Shown: positions 38,901 through 56,857 of the stretch, piece by piece | Position numbering within the stretch: position 1 is the first letter of the stretch | Layout of the letters: each line of letters starts with the position of its first letter | Assembly: GCA_030248295.1 (NCBI GenBank) | Contig: JASANH010001563.1 | Coordinates: forward strand, 434,001 to 498,000 | Reading direction: 5' to 3' | DNA: 64,000 nt | From: Mesodorylaimus sp. YZB2_4 | Taxonomy: Eukaryota > Nematoda > Enoplea > Dorylaimida > Dorylaimidae | The notes under the pieces: generated by a model | What the model was told of the DNA's origin: nothing | Seen by the model: only the letters and a program-made list of their open reading frames with translations | The model's database searches: none | Program-made: the position numbers and the translations under genes

Positions 38901-39475
38901 GTTCGATATGGATACTACAAAAAATGGGCATCCGACGAGGTAACACAGGATATCCGGCATGAGATGATATCACGCTGTATCTGAAACATAATCGCCAGAC
39001 CACCCTTCTTTGACCTAACAAGCTATCTTTCGGGTGTGCCTCGATTATTCGAGGCTGGTTGGGTATGGATTATAAAGTATGACATGACATGAGGTGTAAT
39101 GCTAGGTCCCGAAGGCCGAAGCAATCATACCATTAGGACGAAGAACGCTGCACACACCCATAAGTTTAAAGGTACACTCAAGAATATACGTTTACGTAGG
39201 TAGCTAGATAACTTACTCTTTAAATTGTCACTGTCGGGCCCACTTCCGCCACCGTCTTGCCTCCTTCCATTTCCATTTCCTCGATTCCGAGACCGGCCAT
39301 AGTCGTAATGACCGCGCTGGCCATTCCCGTGACCATGCCCGTTACTGTGATCTCGCCCGTGATACCGACTGTTCGTGAACTGCAAACGTGGCACGAATTC
39401 AGCAGCGTCCGGATTCAATCGCCAGCTGAATGCATCAGAAGCTGATGCTTCGGCCGACAACTGACGATCGACCAT
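35921..39475 (-). CDS. NFX1: NFX1-type zinc-finger RNA/DNA-binding protein (shuttle craft)
   Basis: The N terminus carries a PAM2 motif ([11 protein letters not shown]), which binds the MLLE domain of poly(A)-binding protein, and a Gly/His/Arg-rich stretch. It joins in phase at 39217/38914 to a RING-type finger ([20 protein letters not shown], then [10 protein letters not shown]). A long series of NFX1 Cys/His repeats follows, for example [40 protein letters not shown] and [20 protein letters not shown]. Near the C terminus is an R3H domain ([20 protein letters not shown]), then about 65 disordered residues. Relatives repress transcription through X-box elements and stabilise mRNAs with PABP. 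In-frame codons continue upstream of the ATG at 39475 to a possible acceptor, so another 5' coding exon cannot be excluded. The N-terminal region is much shorter than in human NFX1. Confidence 0.92.
39060..39092 (+). repeat. SINE tail fragment (CATGACATGA end)
   Basis: GGGTATGGATTATAAAGTAT then GACATGACATGA matches the 3' end of the SINE at 10623-10786 (GGCTATGGATAAAATATGG then ACATGACATGA). It lies in the first NFX1 intron and looks like a 5'-truncated copy. The preceding bases share no obvious head. Confidence 0.5.
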
Positions 39476-40015
39476 GCTCGCCAAAATCGATTGGCCTCTT
39501 CCGGCTAATCAAAATTGTCAGACGAATAAAAATTCACTAAAATAGTTGTTGTTCTAGGTTCGCACTAGTTAATAGGTCCTAAAAACGAGAGATGATCAAC
39601 CCCTTTTACTCCAAGCTGTGTGATTGCGCAACCAAAACGACTATCTCATGCAACTGACAGAAATAGTAAAATAAAGTTTCAGATTATCTATGTACCCGGG
39701 TATACTTTGGGAAAAGCGGCTAGCCAACCCTTGTTAGGTGGCTTAAATAATGTAGACCCTCTGCCACTCCTGCTTGTATAGAACTGTTTTATTTGTTTGT
39801 ACTTTTAGCGACAGATCCTAACTGAACCGAAAACTAAGCCTTCGTGTCGAGACTCCGCAGCGCGTTGATTTGGTATAGTCCAGCCGGGCGAGGTGCGCTA
39901 CGGAATCACACTTCTCGGGAAATTATCGATAGAGCAAAGTTCGTCGCACCAGAAGATCGATACTGCCAAAAGGTCTATTAGGAGTTTTTCAATTTAGTTT
40001 TCATTAATTATAAAA
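39476..40015. promoter_or_regulatory. Shared divergent promoter region, NFX1 / ATP synthase beta
   Basis: Start codons of NFX1 and the ATP synthase beta gene face apart across 540 bases. Position 39924-39931 reads TATCGATA, identical to the DRE element bound by DREF at Drosophila housekeeping promoters. It lies about 90 bases before the ATP synthase ATG. Whether this animal uses DREF is unknown. Confidence 0.4.
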
Positions 40016-42396
<2,381 letters not shown>

Positions 42397-42687
42397 GTAT
42401 ATGAAATGATAGATAACGAAGGCGCCGTTTCGTTTTTGGTTTTCAATGAAGATTGTTAGTGCGATGCGCCGTTAGTTCTTTTCCCGATAAAGATTTAGTC
42501 AATATGTTTCTGGAGAATCTACTGCCTAGCATTTGTTTTCTGAGACGAGTGTTCGGTGTTTCTTTATTTGAGGGCTGAGAAAAGAATAAATAAGTGTAAC
42601 GTCCCCCGGCGAACCAGTTCTAGGCGAGACCTGTGCCGAATGCGGGGCGGATATGGAAGTAGGTGACGCGCGGGCCAGTGTGCGGAG

Positions 42688-43773
42688 ATGCGGCCCTGCG
42701 AGAGGTGTGTTTGGCTGGTGTGCCAAGTGTGTGTGGGCATGGCCGTGGGAGTGTGGATCGGGCTGGTCGTCTGGTTTCGTCCAGCTGGGGACTACGTGAT
42801 TGGACAACGGGTCGACAGGCAGACTGTGTTGGAGAGAGGTGAGCGGCACGATCGGTCAGTCCCGTCCTTATCAGTTGCAGTGTTTCAGGGCCCCCAGTTC
42901 GCATCCTATGCGCAGTGACCATCATCACCAACAATCGTCATCACCGGCTGGCCATCAACGGCACGTACGGCAGTCGGTGCGACCTCGTCGTCTACTTCAG
43001 TTCGTTCGGTGGTGATCGGCAGTTGCACGTGGTCAGTGTCAGGAATGCACAGGCGGGGACGTGGCCGTTCCTGGTGGCCGTCATCGAGCATATGGACTCG
43101 GTGATTAGGGTAGGCCCAGCTGAGATGACACCCTCGCCCGTCACCCACGACTCCGTTTCAGCACTGGCCCTCCCCCGTGCCCACATTCGTCCTGCTCGTC
43201 GACGACATGACCTACGTGCTGGCTGACAACCTCCGCCACTACCTGGCCCGGCACCCCGACACGGCTGTGCTGGGTCGAGTGAGCAACCGAGACTCGCTGC
43301 TCCCCGCCCTGCCCATCCTCGACTTCAATGCGGGCCTGGTGGTCAGTGCCCAGCTGATAGGCCGCATCGTGCCGCATCTGCACTCCAGTCCGCAATGCAA
43401 GCCCAGCCAGGCGCGCATGGCGCACACTTTCGCCCACTGCTTCCAGGCCGGACTGGACGTGCGGGCTGTGGACGGGGCTGACGTCGAGCACGGGGGCCAT
43501 CGATTCCTGCACAAATCACCACGCCAACTGTTCGACGATGATCACAGCCAAGAGTCCATGATACAACGTCTCAGGTCATGGATCGGAGGGCGGGTGAGGC
43601 CCGGTGATCAGCTTATTCATCTCGATCAATCCATCGACTATCGATCTTTTCAGGACCCGTCCAAATACTGTAGCGATTCAGCCATTACTTTCGGATCGAT
43701 CCCCTCCTATGATTTCTATTTTCTGGATTACCTTATTTATCGAGTTCGACCGATGGGTATCGATTTTTCGTGA
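42688..43773 (+). CDS. Divergent C1GALT1/Cosmc-family protein lacking the DXD motif
   Basis: Exons 42688-42838, 42889-43109, 43162-43593 and 43654-43773 give 307 residues. A single N-terminal membrane helix (VWLVCQVCVGMAVGVWIGLV) fits a type II Golgi/ER protein. PPVRILCAVTIITNNRHHRL matches the family entry strand, and GTYGSRCDLVVYFSS matches the 'ETWGKRCD' block. YCSDSAITFGSIPSYDFYFL plus YLIYRVRP matches the C-terminal CCSDLAVSF module. The metal-binding site reads VDDMTYV instead of DDDTYV, and the usual Glu-Asp pair before the Cys reads RMAHTFAHC. Loss of both points to a non-catalytic, Cosmc-like role in folding T-synthase, or to a changed activity. Intron 3 (60 bases) has no stop and keeps frame. 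The gene starts 292 bases after the ATP synthase stop. Confidence 0.8.
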
Positions 43774-46700
43774 TCGTTTTATTTCTGTAACCTATTGTAA
43801 CAATCTGTAGATGACCTTATTTTTGGTGTTCCCAGTTCACTCTTGCTGGCTCTCATTGTATGCTTTCCGACCTCAGCACACATGATTCCCACATTTTATC
43901 AGTCCAAGCATACTGTACACCACGTACAAAACGAACGCCGCATTTCTCATAGACAAACCAAGTCGACTGCACAGAATCCTCGCCAGAGCACAATCTCGTC
44001 TACCCTCGAGCCTGGAATGGACAGTACTCCCACACCCAACATCATCCTCACCAAATTGTCAGTTGACCACAAAATGCACAAAAACTCATCATCGCAAGGG
44101 GCTTCTATCTATCAACTACCAAACCCATTCCCGTCTACTCAAGTCCACCCTCTAAAATGTCACACAGACAAAGATCCAAACCAACCCATCAAGGAAATGA
44201 ACCGAACCATAAAAAACACGTATCAGTGCAAACAATACAAGCTTACCATGCGGCGAGTAAAGACCACTAAGCAACTGAAAAAAAAGCATCTACATTTTTT
44301 ATTCCTTGCCATTTTCATCTAAATATTGAAAAATGGCAAAAATTGCAAACTACTCGCATTCGCTAAGCTTATCACACACAGCAGACGTAATGCACACAAA
44401 GCGGCAGCGTCCTCATCTTTGTCAAAAGAATGAAAGAAATAGTAAGCCATCAAAAAACCAATTCCTAATTAACCCCAAAAAATGCTTCAGTTTTTATTCG
44501 TTCTAAATTTTTAATTGATTACATAATCCACCTGGACGAAGTACAGCACCGAAAAGTGTAGTAAAATTTCATTTCTTCTAAAAATCATTTTAGTCCATTT
44601 TTCAAGGGTTATTTTGAAAGATAAGAAAAAGCGAAGCGGTTTTTTGTGCGATTCACAAGGAATGGGGCGTATGTAGCTAAATCGCACTTTCTGCTTATCG
44701 AAAAAAATCGCGAATCAAAATTTACAGTTGGGATAAATCAGAAAAACCATCTAATTTCTACTCATCTCCAAATGACGCCTACACACTGCTCATCACGTCT
44801 AACGTCATCCCACTCTAATAAACCGCGAGTATTACGCAATTGGCAGCATAGAAAAACATTGAATTTGAAAAAACTGAAACTTGTTAGAAAATCAAACTGA
44901 TAATCTACTTTGAGGAATTAAAGAAAATTATTACTTTTTAAATCTGGCAAAAACGACTGATCAGAATTTTGGAAAAAATTGCAAGAGTCCTCAGGTTTAA
45001 ATACCTAGTTTCAAAAATGTTGTGGACAGCTAGTGTAAAGCAACAAACACACGGACGCGTAAAAAAACAAAGAAAAAAGATTGTGCATCTTTCCGAACAC
45101 AATCAAGGCTCTTTCGTTTTACACGAATAATCTATACCCACGCACACACCAAATATGGTTCGCGCCATGCATGCACCCATAGGCCCGTATTATAGATATT
45201 CGAAAAGGAACAGGAAGATCTGTTAAAAACTGAAAAAATTTCTTCCTTCGAGTCCAAAAACTGTTCACCTGCCAAAAAAGCAATGCATTCCGCGTAAAAA
45301 AACACGAGACCCGCCACCTTTTAGTAGTAAAAAATAGGAGCAAATATAGTACACGCTACTAGTACTAAGACACATCTCAAAAAGACCCCTGCCCCGAGAC
45401 ACGATGCCAAAAACAATTTAACAAACGCAACAAAATTTGCGTTTGTTCACTTTTTACAATAATTACATTTTGTATACGCCCAAAGAAAATTGCTATTTCA
45501 AAAAATAAGTGTCAACGACAAAATATATTTCACTAAATCAAACTAGTTTAATTTTCTTATTCGCCAAAATTTGTCCAGATTTTACCCTTCCAAAAAGGTT
45601 TTCCTAATCGGAAGCGCATTCAAAAAAAAAGGAGAACAAATTTATGAGAAAATGTTATTCGTAGCCGTTACCTGAAGCGGTCACTAAAAATTCAAAATTC
45701 GACACGCCAAGTTATCTACGCGTAATTGATATGAAAATCTAGAGCTCATTTAAGTGAACGCCGGGACTTCGGTGATCAAAAGAAGCAGTTAATACATAAA
45801 TGACCATCTACAAATCAACTACGCCAAACAGAATTCGCCTATTAAAAAATCACATCTACCCATCTATAGTTCCCAAATTTTCATAATTCCTACCGTAATT
45901 ATTGAAAGAGAAAAACGTATTATGACCGAGTGAAAACCACAAAAAATTACTCATTCTGCTCTATACAAGGACGTATACGGCATTATTCAAATAACGTGCA
46001 TTGATTTCCTCGAGTCGTCAAGAGACTTGGGAACACCCGTACTTATTTACACAACAGAACAGAGGCGCGCATTGACGCCTTCAAAATAACAATTACACAC
46101 TTTAGGCCCCCTCGACAAATCTCACAAAAAATCGATTAAAACGCGCCTTTTCAGATCCCTAATCTAATCGATAAACAACATTGCACTCGCTGCGCTCTCA
46201 TTCCTGGGGCAATCTCCAATATTACACGCACACCATATTTGGGCTTCCATTGCCTCGTCCAAGCGTCTCGGAAATTGCCATTGTAAATACCCATTAAACA
46301 AAATCGGCTCTCCATGCCTCGATCGCACCGCAGTCCCTCCAAATTAGTCCCATGTAACCAATAGGAAGCCAAAGACAAACTCATTCCTTGCTTCCGTCTT
46401 CGAATGGTCAACATCATCAAAAGCACACAAAAACATACTCCTGCTCTGACACACCAATGTCCATTCCAGCAGTTCGTCTCTGCGAGTCGACTCGTTCCTC
46501 AATGTCGGCGTACATCCATACACAAACCCGAAGCAAAAAAAAGATAAGAAAACCCATGCCACGAAATCCCGCTAATAAAGCCGCTACGATATCTTGAAAG
46601 CTAACTTCTAATTATTCGCCTATTTCATCACAGGACAAAATGCCTTAAGCAACCACTATAACCAGGACAAAAGGTAAGTGTCGATCGCCCCTGCCCACTA

Positions 46701-47048
46701 CCCCACCGCGCGCTCAATACGCCTACGTCCCCTCGACTCACGTACAATTCTGTACTTCGCTATAAATGCAGCCTACCACACTCCAAAAACGGGCAGCCTC
46801 CGAAGAAAAATCGTCTTGAGTATACTGCAGATGGTACATCCTAATCACGGTCAGCACGCACTCGCCGGTAGACTACCAAAAAAAAGTAAAAATCACAATC
46901 CCTATTTCGTCAGACAAAAAAATAAAACCATTGATGAAAACCTAGCTACTGTCATCAAAAAGTATAAAAAACTGAACCCTTCCACATCCCGACCGATTAT
47001 TCATGATTCCAAAAAACCTTTCGTTCGCCTACCGTACTTTGACTTTAT
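43774..47048. other. Gene-poor A/C-rich stretch (probable MEIOC 3' region)
   Basis: 3.3 kb with no supported gene. On the plus strand it is strongly enriched in A and C and poor in G, especially 43900-46900. Many A runs are present. Reading frames here are short and of low complexity. The simplest reading is a long MEIOC 3' untranslated region transcribed from the minus strand, plus intergenic DNA. I see no inverted repeats, RNA genes or coding exons. Confidence 0.45.
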
Positions 47049-50356
<3,308 letters not shown>

Positions 50357-53120
50357 ACGACAAACAATCGCTCCTCACTTTTCCTCTTTACGCAAGGCGA
50401 CGACGACCAATTAACTTCGTCGCTGATATTTGCGAGAACCAACAAGGAATTATTCGTTATGTCAATGTGCTTGCCTGAAACAAAACACACATTTAAATTT
50501 TGCCAAAGCAGAAATCGCTCGCGTCCTAAACTCAAATGTAAATTGCAAAAACAATCCAATACGCCTTGGAGATGGCGGGCGGAGAAAGGGACGAGCGGCT
50601 GGCACCGCCACCGCAAACCACCCGGAGAGAGTTACGTCAGTCAACAAGGGTTCGACGGCCGTTACAGCACGAGTTCGTTTCGATTGCCAGCAAATGTGCA
50701 CACTGTCGATGTGTCGTGTTGGCATTCGCGCGATTTTTTTCGAAAAACCATCCCCACCGCGTGAATGAGAGACAACGCGGCCTGTTTATCAGCTGATGGG
50801 TGCAAACCGACGACCGCCGCGCACAGCTAAATGCACACTGCGCAAACGAGCACTGACACGGACAACACCCGTGCCAGGTACGTAAACAAAATGAGCAAGG
50901 GCCGTAAATACCAGGAAATACAAGGCCCCTCGCCAAACGTAACCTACTCGCATCACTCATAGCAACGCAACCTAACGGGCGCCAGTTCACCGAACGAGTA
51001 ACAATTAGCTAATGGCCAGGCAAAACAACTGCGAGCCAGACGAGTCGCGACTGATTCGGGGGGACGAGCCAACTTGGAGTGAGCACTCGAGACCTTATCA
51101 GGTGGCAGACCTAAGCCAGCAGAGACGACCAAAGTTGAGGGACAGACTGAGCGCCAAGGCTAAGTTCTTTCAAAAGTTAGAAAACAGACGGTCGTCTGGC
51201 TAGACTTGGCAAAAATACCGTCGTCGGCCTTCTGGCGAGGTCCTCTCTTATTTCCTAAGTATTACCATTTTTCTCTGACGACAACCCACCATTCCAGCCG
51301 TCCGTCCGGCGGCCCAGTCGCGACGCGACATACATATTTTTGAAGATTATAAAACGCCCAACCAAGACAGAGAACAACCTTGTTGATACATTACGCACTG
51401 CTCCCAAGCCCAGACCGAGTGGCGCTGCCCCGCCGACAACGGAAATCGACGACAAGAAAGCAGCCAGGCCAGTCTCCGACGTCTGAACGCCATTTACCAA
51501 TAATCGACGACGGCTCCTTTGTTGTCTTGGTGGCTTTCGGTGCCAGCCAGACGCCACGCAACGTGCCAAAGACACCGTTATACCAACAAACAACCCTTCC
51601 CCACGACCTTAGCCCCATCCCCGCCACCGACACCAAGGCGCATATCCATCCCAGGAAAGGCCTAACAGCCGAATTAGCGCTACCAAACGCTTCTTTCATC
51701 AACCCGCGCCCGCCGTTCCTCGAAACTGATGTTGATGAGAACAAGTGCACAAACCAATGCTCTAATAACACAGCTTAGTCACCTCCGGCTGAATCGCCCT
51801 GTTCTCTCCGAGCCATCTGCTCAGCCGCACAATCAATCTCACACTGACTATGAGACTGTGACAAAGCCCTACTCGACTCTCGTCAAGCCAACTCGCTTCG
51901 AGCGCTTTGTGACTCACGTTTATCCGCTTCCTCGTCTTCCTCTCAACAACGCCCCATCAAGGACTTGTTTACCAGCCCCAGCCGGGTGCACTGGACAGCA
52001 CGAGACCCCTTGGAACATGTCTTCTTGGCTCCATCGACATGTTGATAAGTCCACCCCTTAACTACACGTGACACACACAACTACCGGCTCGGACAAACAT
52101 TCACACTCGGATTGGTTGACAGCCAGCAAATCCTACGCCTTCTTAACGATCCAACATTCGAGGAAGGATGCCAAATTTGGGAAGCGCTCACTAAAAAGCG
52201 CAGAATACACAAACAAAATTGACGTCAATGCACGCCATGCCAACAAGACTTTAACCAAGTAGCACGGTCGTGCACAATCTTTGCACGTTCCAGAAACTAG
52301 GCGAAAATGTTACAAAGCTGCACATTTGCAAAACAAGAACCGACCGCACGGCACGGACGGAAAGAATGGATAGCACTCGAGAATTCAGACTTTGCAATAG
52401 TCTGTTTTTGTGGAAGCCAGTCCTAACGTCATTATTGCACAGACAGACATGGCGGCCGCATTATTCCTTTACGTCACCATATTAGCACAGTGGGAAGCGG
52501 GTGGCCTAGTTCCCCACGCACCAGGCCACCAATGGGCAGATACTCTTGACAGAATAACGTGTTCCACAACGTAAAACGTGCGCGTCATTGAACGAAATAA
52601 ACACACTTCACCTGCTCACCGCGACACACTCTCCCAACTCAAATTGCATGGAATGATTGGCGTGGACGAGCAGGACCCCGTCGCCAAGAAGAGGCAATAC
52701 CTGAACAAAATGCCCCGCATGGCCGAGTCGTGCGCTCGCCCGTCCGACGAGGATGCGCCTGATCGAGAGTCGATATAGATGGCGGAGAGCGGGCAGGCGT
52801 CAACAAGAACATGCACTAAGGACAAGAATACACGATACATCGACCATTGCAATTTAGATGTAGAGCAAATATCGCGGTCACTCGGCTCGGCCCGTCTTCA
52901 ACTGCGTGACTGAGATCTTTTTCCACCTTTTCCATCGTAAACAAGCACGTTTCTCTCGCTGCCACCTACTTGCCCACTACCTGTCTATTTCTCCCCGCCT
53001 CCTTACTCCATGACCTGGAAAAAATTATAAAAGCCCACCAAATTACAAGGAGAATTCCACCATCTTCTCGATACTAGGTCGCGCGTGGACTAATCCAATC
53101 GTAGGACATCTCGATCGAGC

Positions 53121-53228
53121 ATGGCTCTCGGCCAGTCACAACACGATCACGAGAATCGCTCGTCTTGGAACCAACATCGCTGCTCGCCCGTGCACTCGTC
53201 ATCGACTAAAGCTGGAAACACCAACTAA
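53121..53228 (+). CDS. Possible small ORF behind a TATA box
   Basis: A 35-residue frame starts 88 bases after a consensus TATAAAAG at 53026-53033. The product would be His-, Ser- and Asn-rich (MALGQSQHDHENRSSWNQHR at its start). There is no known homolog in my memory. Chance could produce both TATA box and frame, so this is only a candidate. Confidence 0.15.
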   Translation: MALGQSQHDHENRSSWNQHRCSPVHSSSTKAGNTN

Positions 53229-53331
53229 GCCTGGCCAGAGAATGTTAGGCGCTCCTGCAACCGACTCACGCGCTAGCTACGCACAAGCATATCGATCAGG
53301 CAAAGGAGACCAGCCAACCATTCATCAACGG

Positions 53332-53544
53332 CTACATAGCCCCCTTTGGTGTCCGTTGCCATAACCGCCGCTCCTCTGCGCCAAGACCGATGACACAGCA
53401 TCTGGCCAATGACGCATGATGAGGACAAAAACAGCTACACCCTGTCCTCACCATCAACCTCACAAAATGTCTTCTCGACTGACGAGTCATCCACTCGCAC
53501 ATCGGGCAATCCCGCAGATGATCATAAGCTAGAAAACGTGACAT
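53332..53544 (-). CDS. Possible small Cys-containing ORF behind a TATA box
   Basis: A 70-residue frame starts 51 bases after a consensus TATA box read on the minus strand (53602-53595), which is close to the expected spacing for a start site plus a short leader. The product contains CPMC, CSCFC and CC, and is basic. No family is recognised and no splice sites are needed. It may be spurious. Confidence 0.18.
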   Translation of the reverse strand: MSRFLAYDHLRDCPMCEWMTRQSRRHFVRLMVRTGCSCFCPHHASLARCCVIGLGAEERRLWQRTPKGAM

Positions 53545-56500
53545 TCAAGCAAGAAAGCCATATAAGCAAGAGATAACAGCTACGTCGCACACTCCTTTTA
53601 TAACATTCCCAATAGCGGGGCTCACGTTAGTGCGCAGCGCGTGGGCGTCATTAACACCATCTACAAGAGCAAATACGCATGCCAGAGCCGACTCGCATCA
53701 GCCTGTGCACGCACGATTCCGGACGAGACACGAAGGGCGAAGCGGATACACCTTGCCTTCTCAATGACATCCAAAGTGTCCATATCGTCGAGTAAGAGTG
53801 CGCACAAAAAAGTATGTTGCCTCCTTTATAGGCGGACAGATCACGACATAGCCCATTCCATTTCACATATCCACGCCTTCTGGCTCGTCCCAGTCCCCGC
53901 AATGTGACGTAAGTGGGAAAATGGCCATGCGCGTAGGCAAAGATGTTGAAAAACATACAAAAGAGAGCATGCAGACACTTTCAGACTGACTGACTAGCCA
54001 AATTGAACAAGTTGACTTGACGCGACTCCCGTCCCACCAATGACGTCTCCATCTATTTATCCCCGTGTCTCCCCAACAATGCTCCAAATAGCTAGTGTCT
54101 AGACGAACCGTCCAACCCGAATTGGCTTTACAAGAAAATTGCCGGGATACTAATAAACCAATACTCAGCCAAAACACTCGCAAAAACTAGTCCAGATGAA
54201 GCCCAGCGTGCCCACTTCCGTCCCAGCTCACAGCAGCCATGGACTGGAGCTAATAAATCAAGTTGCGCGCCCAAGACCCTTGTCTCAAACAGCATCGAGA
54301 TGGGACCTGTCGGCAGACAGTGACAAGTGCCAGTCAACGGTTCGCCCATAAAATTTATTGGCTGAACCAAATGTCAGTCAGTCAGTCGTCGGCCCGGGGA
54401 TGAGCGAAAGCGCTGCGACGACCTTGATTCACCCTCGCAGACGTCAGCGACAAACACTAATTCAAAATTTTGAGACGAATGAGTGTTGTTATTTGCCGTA
54501 GAACTTGAAACACGTCTGCCGCGTCTTGACTGCTCGCCGTCGTTGCAGCTGCTCGACGCGACTGCGCAGGTAATAACCTCGAGTTGCGACAACAAAAAGT
54601 GCCAGGACGACACTAACAACCATTTCAACACCGTCTCATTTTTGGCCAGCCAATACGTGTTTACGACAAACAGTCACCTCGAAACGCACGCGTCGCACCG
54701 ACAGGCACAAAATGAAAACGTGCACTGTTTCAATAGGTCGAAAGACCATTTCCTACTCACTCGCTCAACAACTGCCGCCTCGTCGCCGACGGGGCTCAAG
54801 GACGCCTCCGTCGTGGAATGTCTGCCTCCCCGGCGGAAATCACTTGGCACGACGAGACGAACATATGCTAACGCCTCGCTCCTCCGACGACCAAGGACAA
54901 CGGGCTGAGCCGAGTCTATAATTTGCCAGGCCGTGCCAGACGCGTGCGGACTCTGCACATCCATACGTGGGCATGCTCTAGGCGCCATCACCCGTTCGCC
55001 TAGGCCATTGTTGCGTAAGAAATAGGTTGCACTCGAATAAGACACAGCGAGTAAGGTGAGACGGACTAGTTGTGCTGGGACAATACGCGCGAGTGACCAA
55101 GTGGGTCAGCGAGAGCCTAATGGAGTCGCAGCTATACGGTCTCTTCTTTGCCAGCATTGTTCTCCGGGGGTGTCGAGAACCGCAAAAAAAAACAACCCAG
55201 TCCGCCCAGTTTATGTTGCCATGTATACCAATATGGCACCGAATAAATGACGGCCTGACAAGACAGTGGAGCGATCCAGAAGGAAGGGTGATTGCCAGTT
55301 CCCCTGCCTCATCGCCCTCCCCACCGTGATCGGTAACTATGCGACGCAAAGCATGGGAAAGCACCAAACGCACTCACTTCAGCCGACATACAGAACGTGC
55401 CTCGAGGTGGAAAGAGGCGAGGTGCACAGCTATGGGCGTGCATGTAATCGAGCTCGAATTAATGATGTTGCTCAAGGACCGAGAAGAACCTACAACGAAG
55501 GAAGTGTTATGACGCGCATTCCATCTTAATTAAGCCTCGCTGAGCACGCACACGAACACGAGTAAAAAAGCATGCTCGTCGATAAAATGGACAGCCTACT
55601 CCACTGACCAGTTCCTTGTCCAGACCTTCTATTGACATGATCTAATAACAACTAACATAACAATTATATTTCTAGATTTTCCATATTCGCACTTCATTGC
55701 CTAAAAAGCCTTTTTTGAACTTTTAAATCCTAATCTAGCCAATGCCCTCTTTCCGCTCCTCTTACAAAGCTCAAACAGACATCGCACGATAAACATAGAC
55801 TGGGTTGCGTAACAGAGGTATGAGAAACAAAAGTACACATCCGGCATTTCCCAATATAAACAGCAGCTACGCAACGTATGACACAAAGCCAACACGAAGC
55901 TAAATCGTAAATCCTTGCACGAAAATGTAGGTGCAATGGCTACGAAGTACCCAATGTAAAATCCACAATTCAATGTCTTTGAAGGTAATAAAAACCTAAC
56001 AGGAACTTTTTGTTTCCTTATCGGAAGTTAAAGAGCCAATATTGGTAACAAACACACTAAACAGGAACATGAAGGAATGTCTAAAGTTGATCTGCTAATT
56101 AGACACTGCTTGAAAAAACATCCTGTTTTTCATTTTTCATATCATCTACTAAGGATATATTTATCCGTGATGTAGGATGTTATCTTTTGTTTGTATATGT
56201 TAGAAGCCTAATTGACACTGCTGTAAGTAGCAGCCAAGTCTATTTTAGTCGTGCTTTGACTAATGTATCTCGAAATATAAATAGCTCCGATTATCCCACG
56301 ATTGATCGATCAATCAATCGATAAAATGCTAGAAGTACGACAGAGTAATGCCTCACATCTTCCAGTTAGACACATAAAACGCAGAAAAATGGAGGATGTC
56401 AGTGCAGTCCACTAAAGACGAATATATGCACACAGGCCCAGGCTACTTTTGTGTCCCCTGCCCTGCAAAGTCTTGACCCGGGAAAAGTATGAGGAGAATG

Positions 56501-56857
56501 ACTAGGATCTTACTTTGCCGTATCTTTCCACACCCTTCTTTCGCCGTTCGAAATCAAATTCGTCGATTTCTTGAACGCCAAACGAATACGCATCGATCCA
56601 AAAAAGGCGTAACGGGAATATCGTCGGCCAAGCAGGGAAGACAAATTTCAAACGGGGCGTAAGTGCGGTGCACAAAAAAATGACTAAACCGCCCACGACA
56701 CACCGTGTGAAATAAGCAGCTAACACAACCTGAAGATCAGATGTGCGCGGGGACCATTCCAAGAAACCATGGCGCTCTGTTCTTTTTGTCGACTATTCCG
56801 TAAATTTAGTAGGAAATCAGATATTTAGTTTGAGTTTTGAATTTCAAATTTATTATA

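Larger units (their letters stand above)
50357..56857. other. Gene-poor 6.5 kb between MEIOC and RPL23A
   Basis: No family is recognised. The plus strand is A/C-rich over 51.0-55.6 kb. Three TATA-like boxes occur: plus 51348-51355 and 53026-53033, and minus 53602-53595. Short reading frames lie downstream of the last two. A minus-strand frame at 56502-56762 has a hydrophobic stretch but no clear start. The region may contain the distal MEIOC promoter, non-coding transcripts or lineage-specific small genes. Confidence 0.4.

Noticed and set aside
51012-51203. A 63-codon plus-strand frame rich in charged residues
   Set aside because: No TATA box or splice context close by and no known relative; its length is within chance expectation.
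56502-56762. An 86-codon minus-strand frame with a hydrophobic segment upstream of RPL23A
   Set aside because: It lacks an ATG in frame, its downstream exon cannot be found, and no family is recognised.
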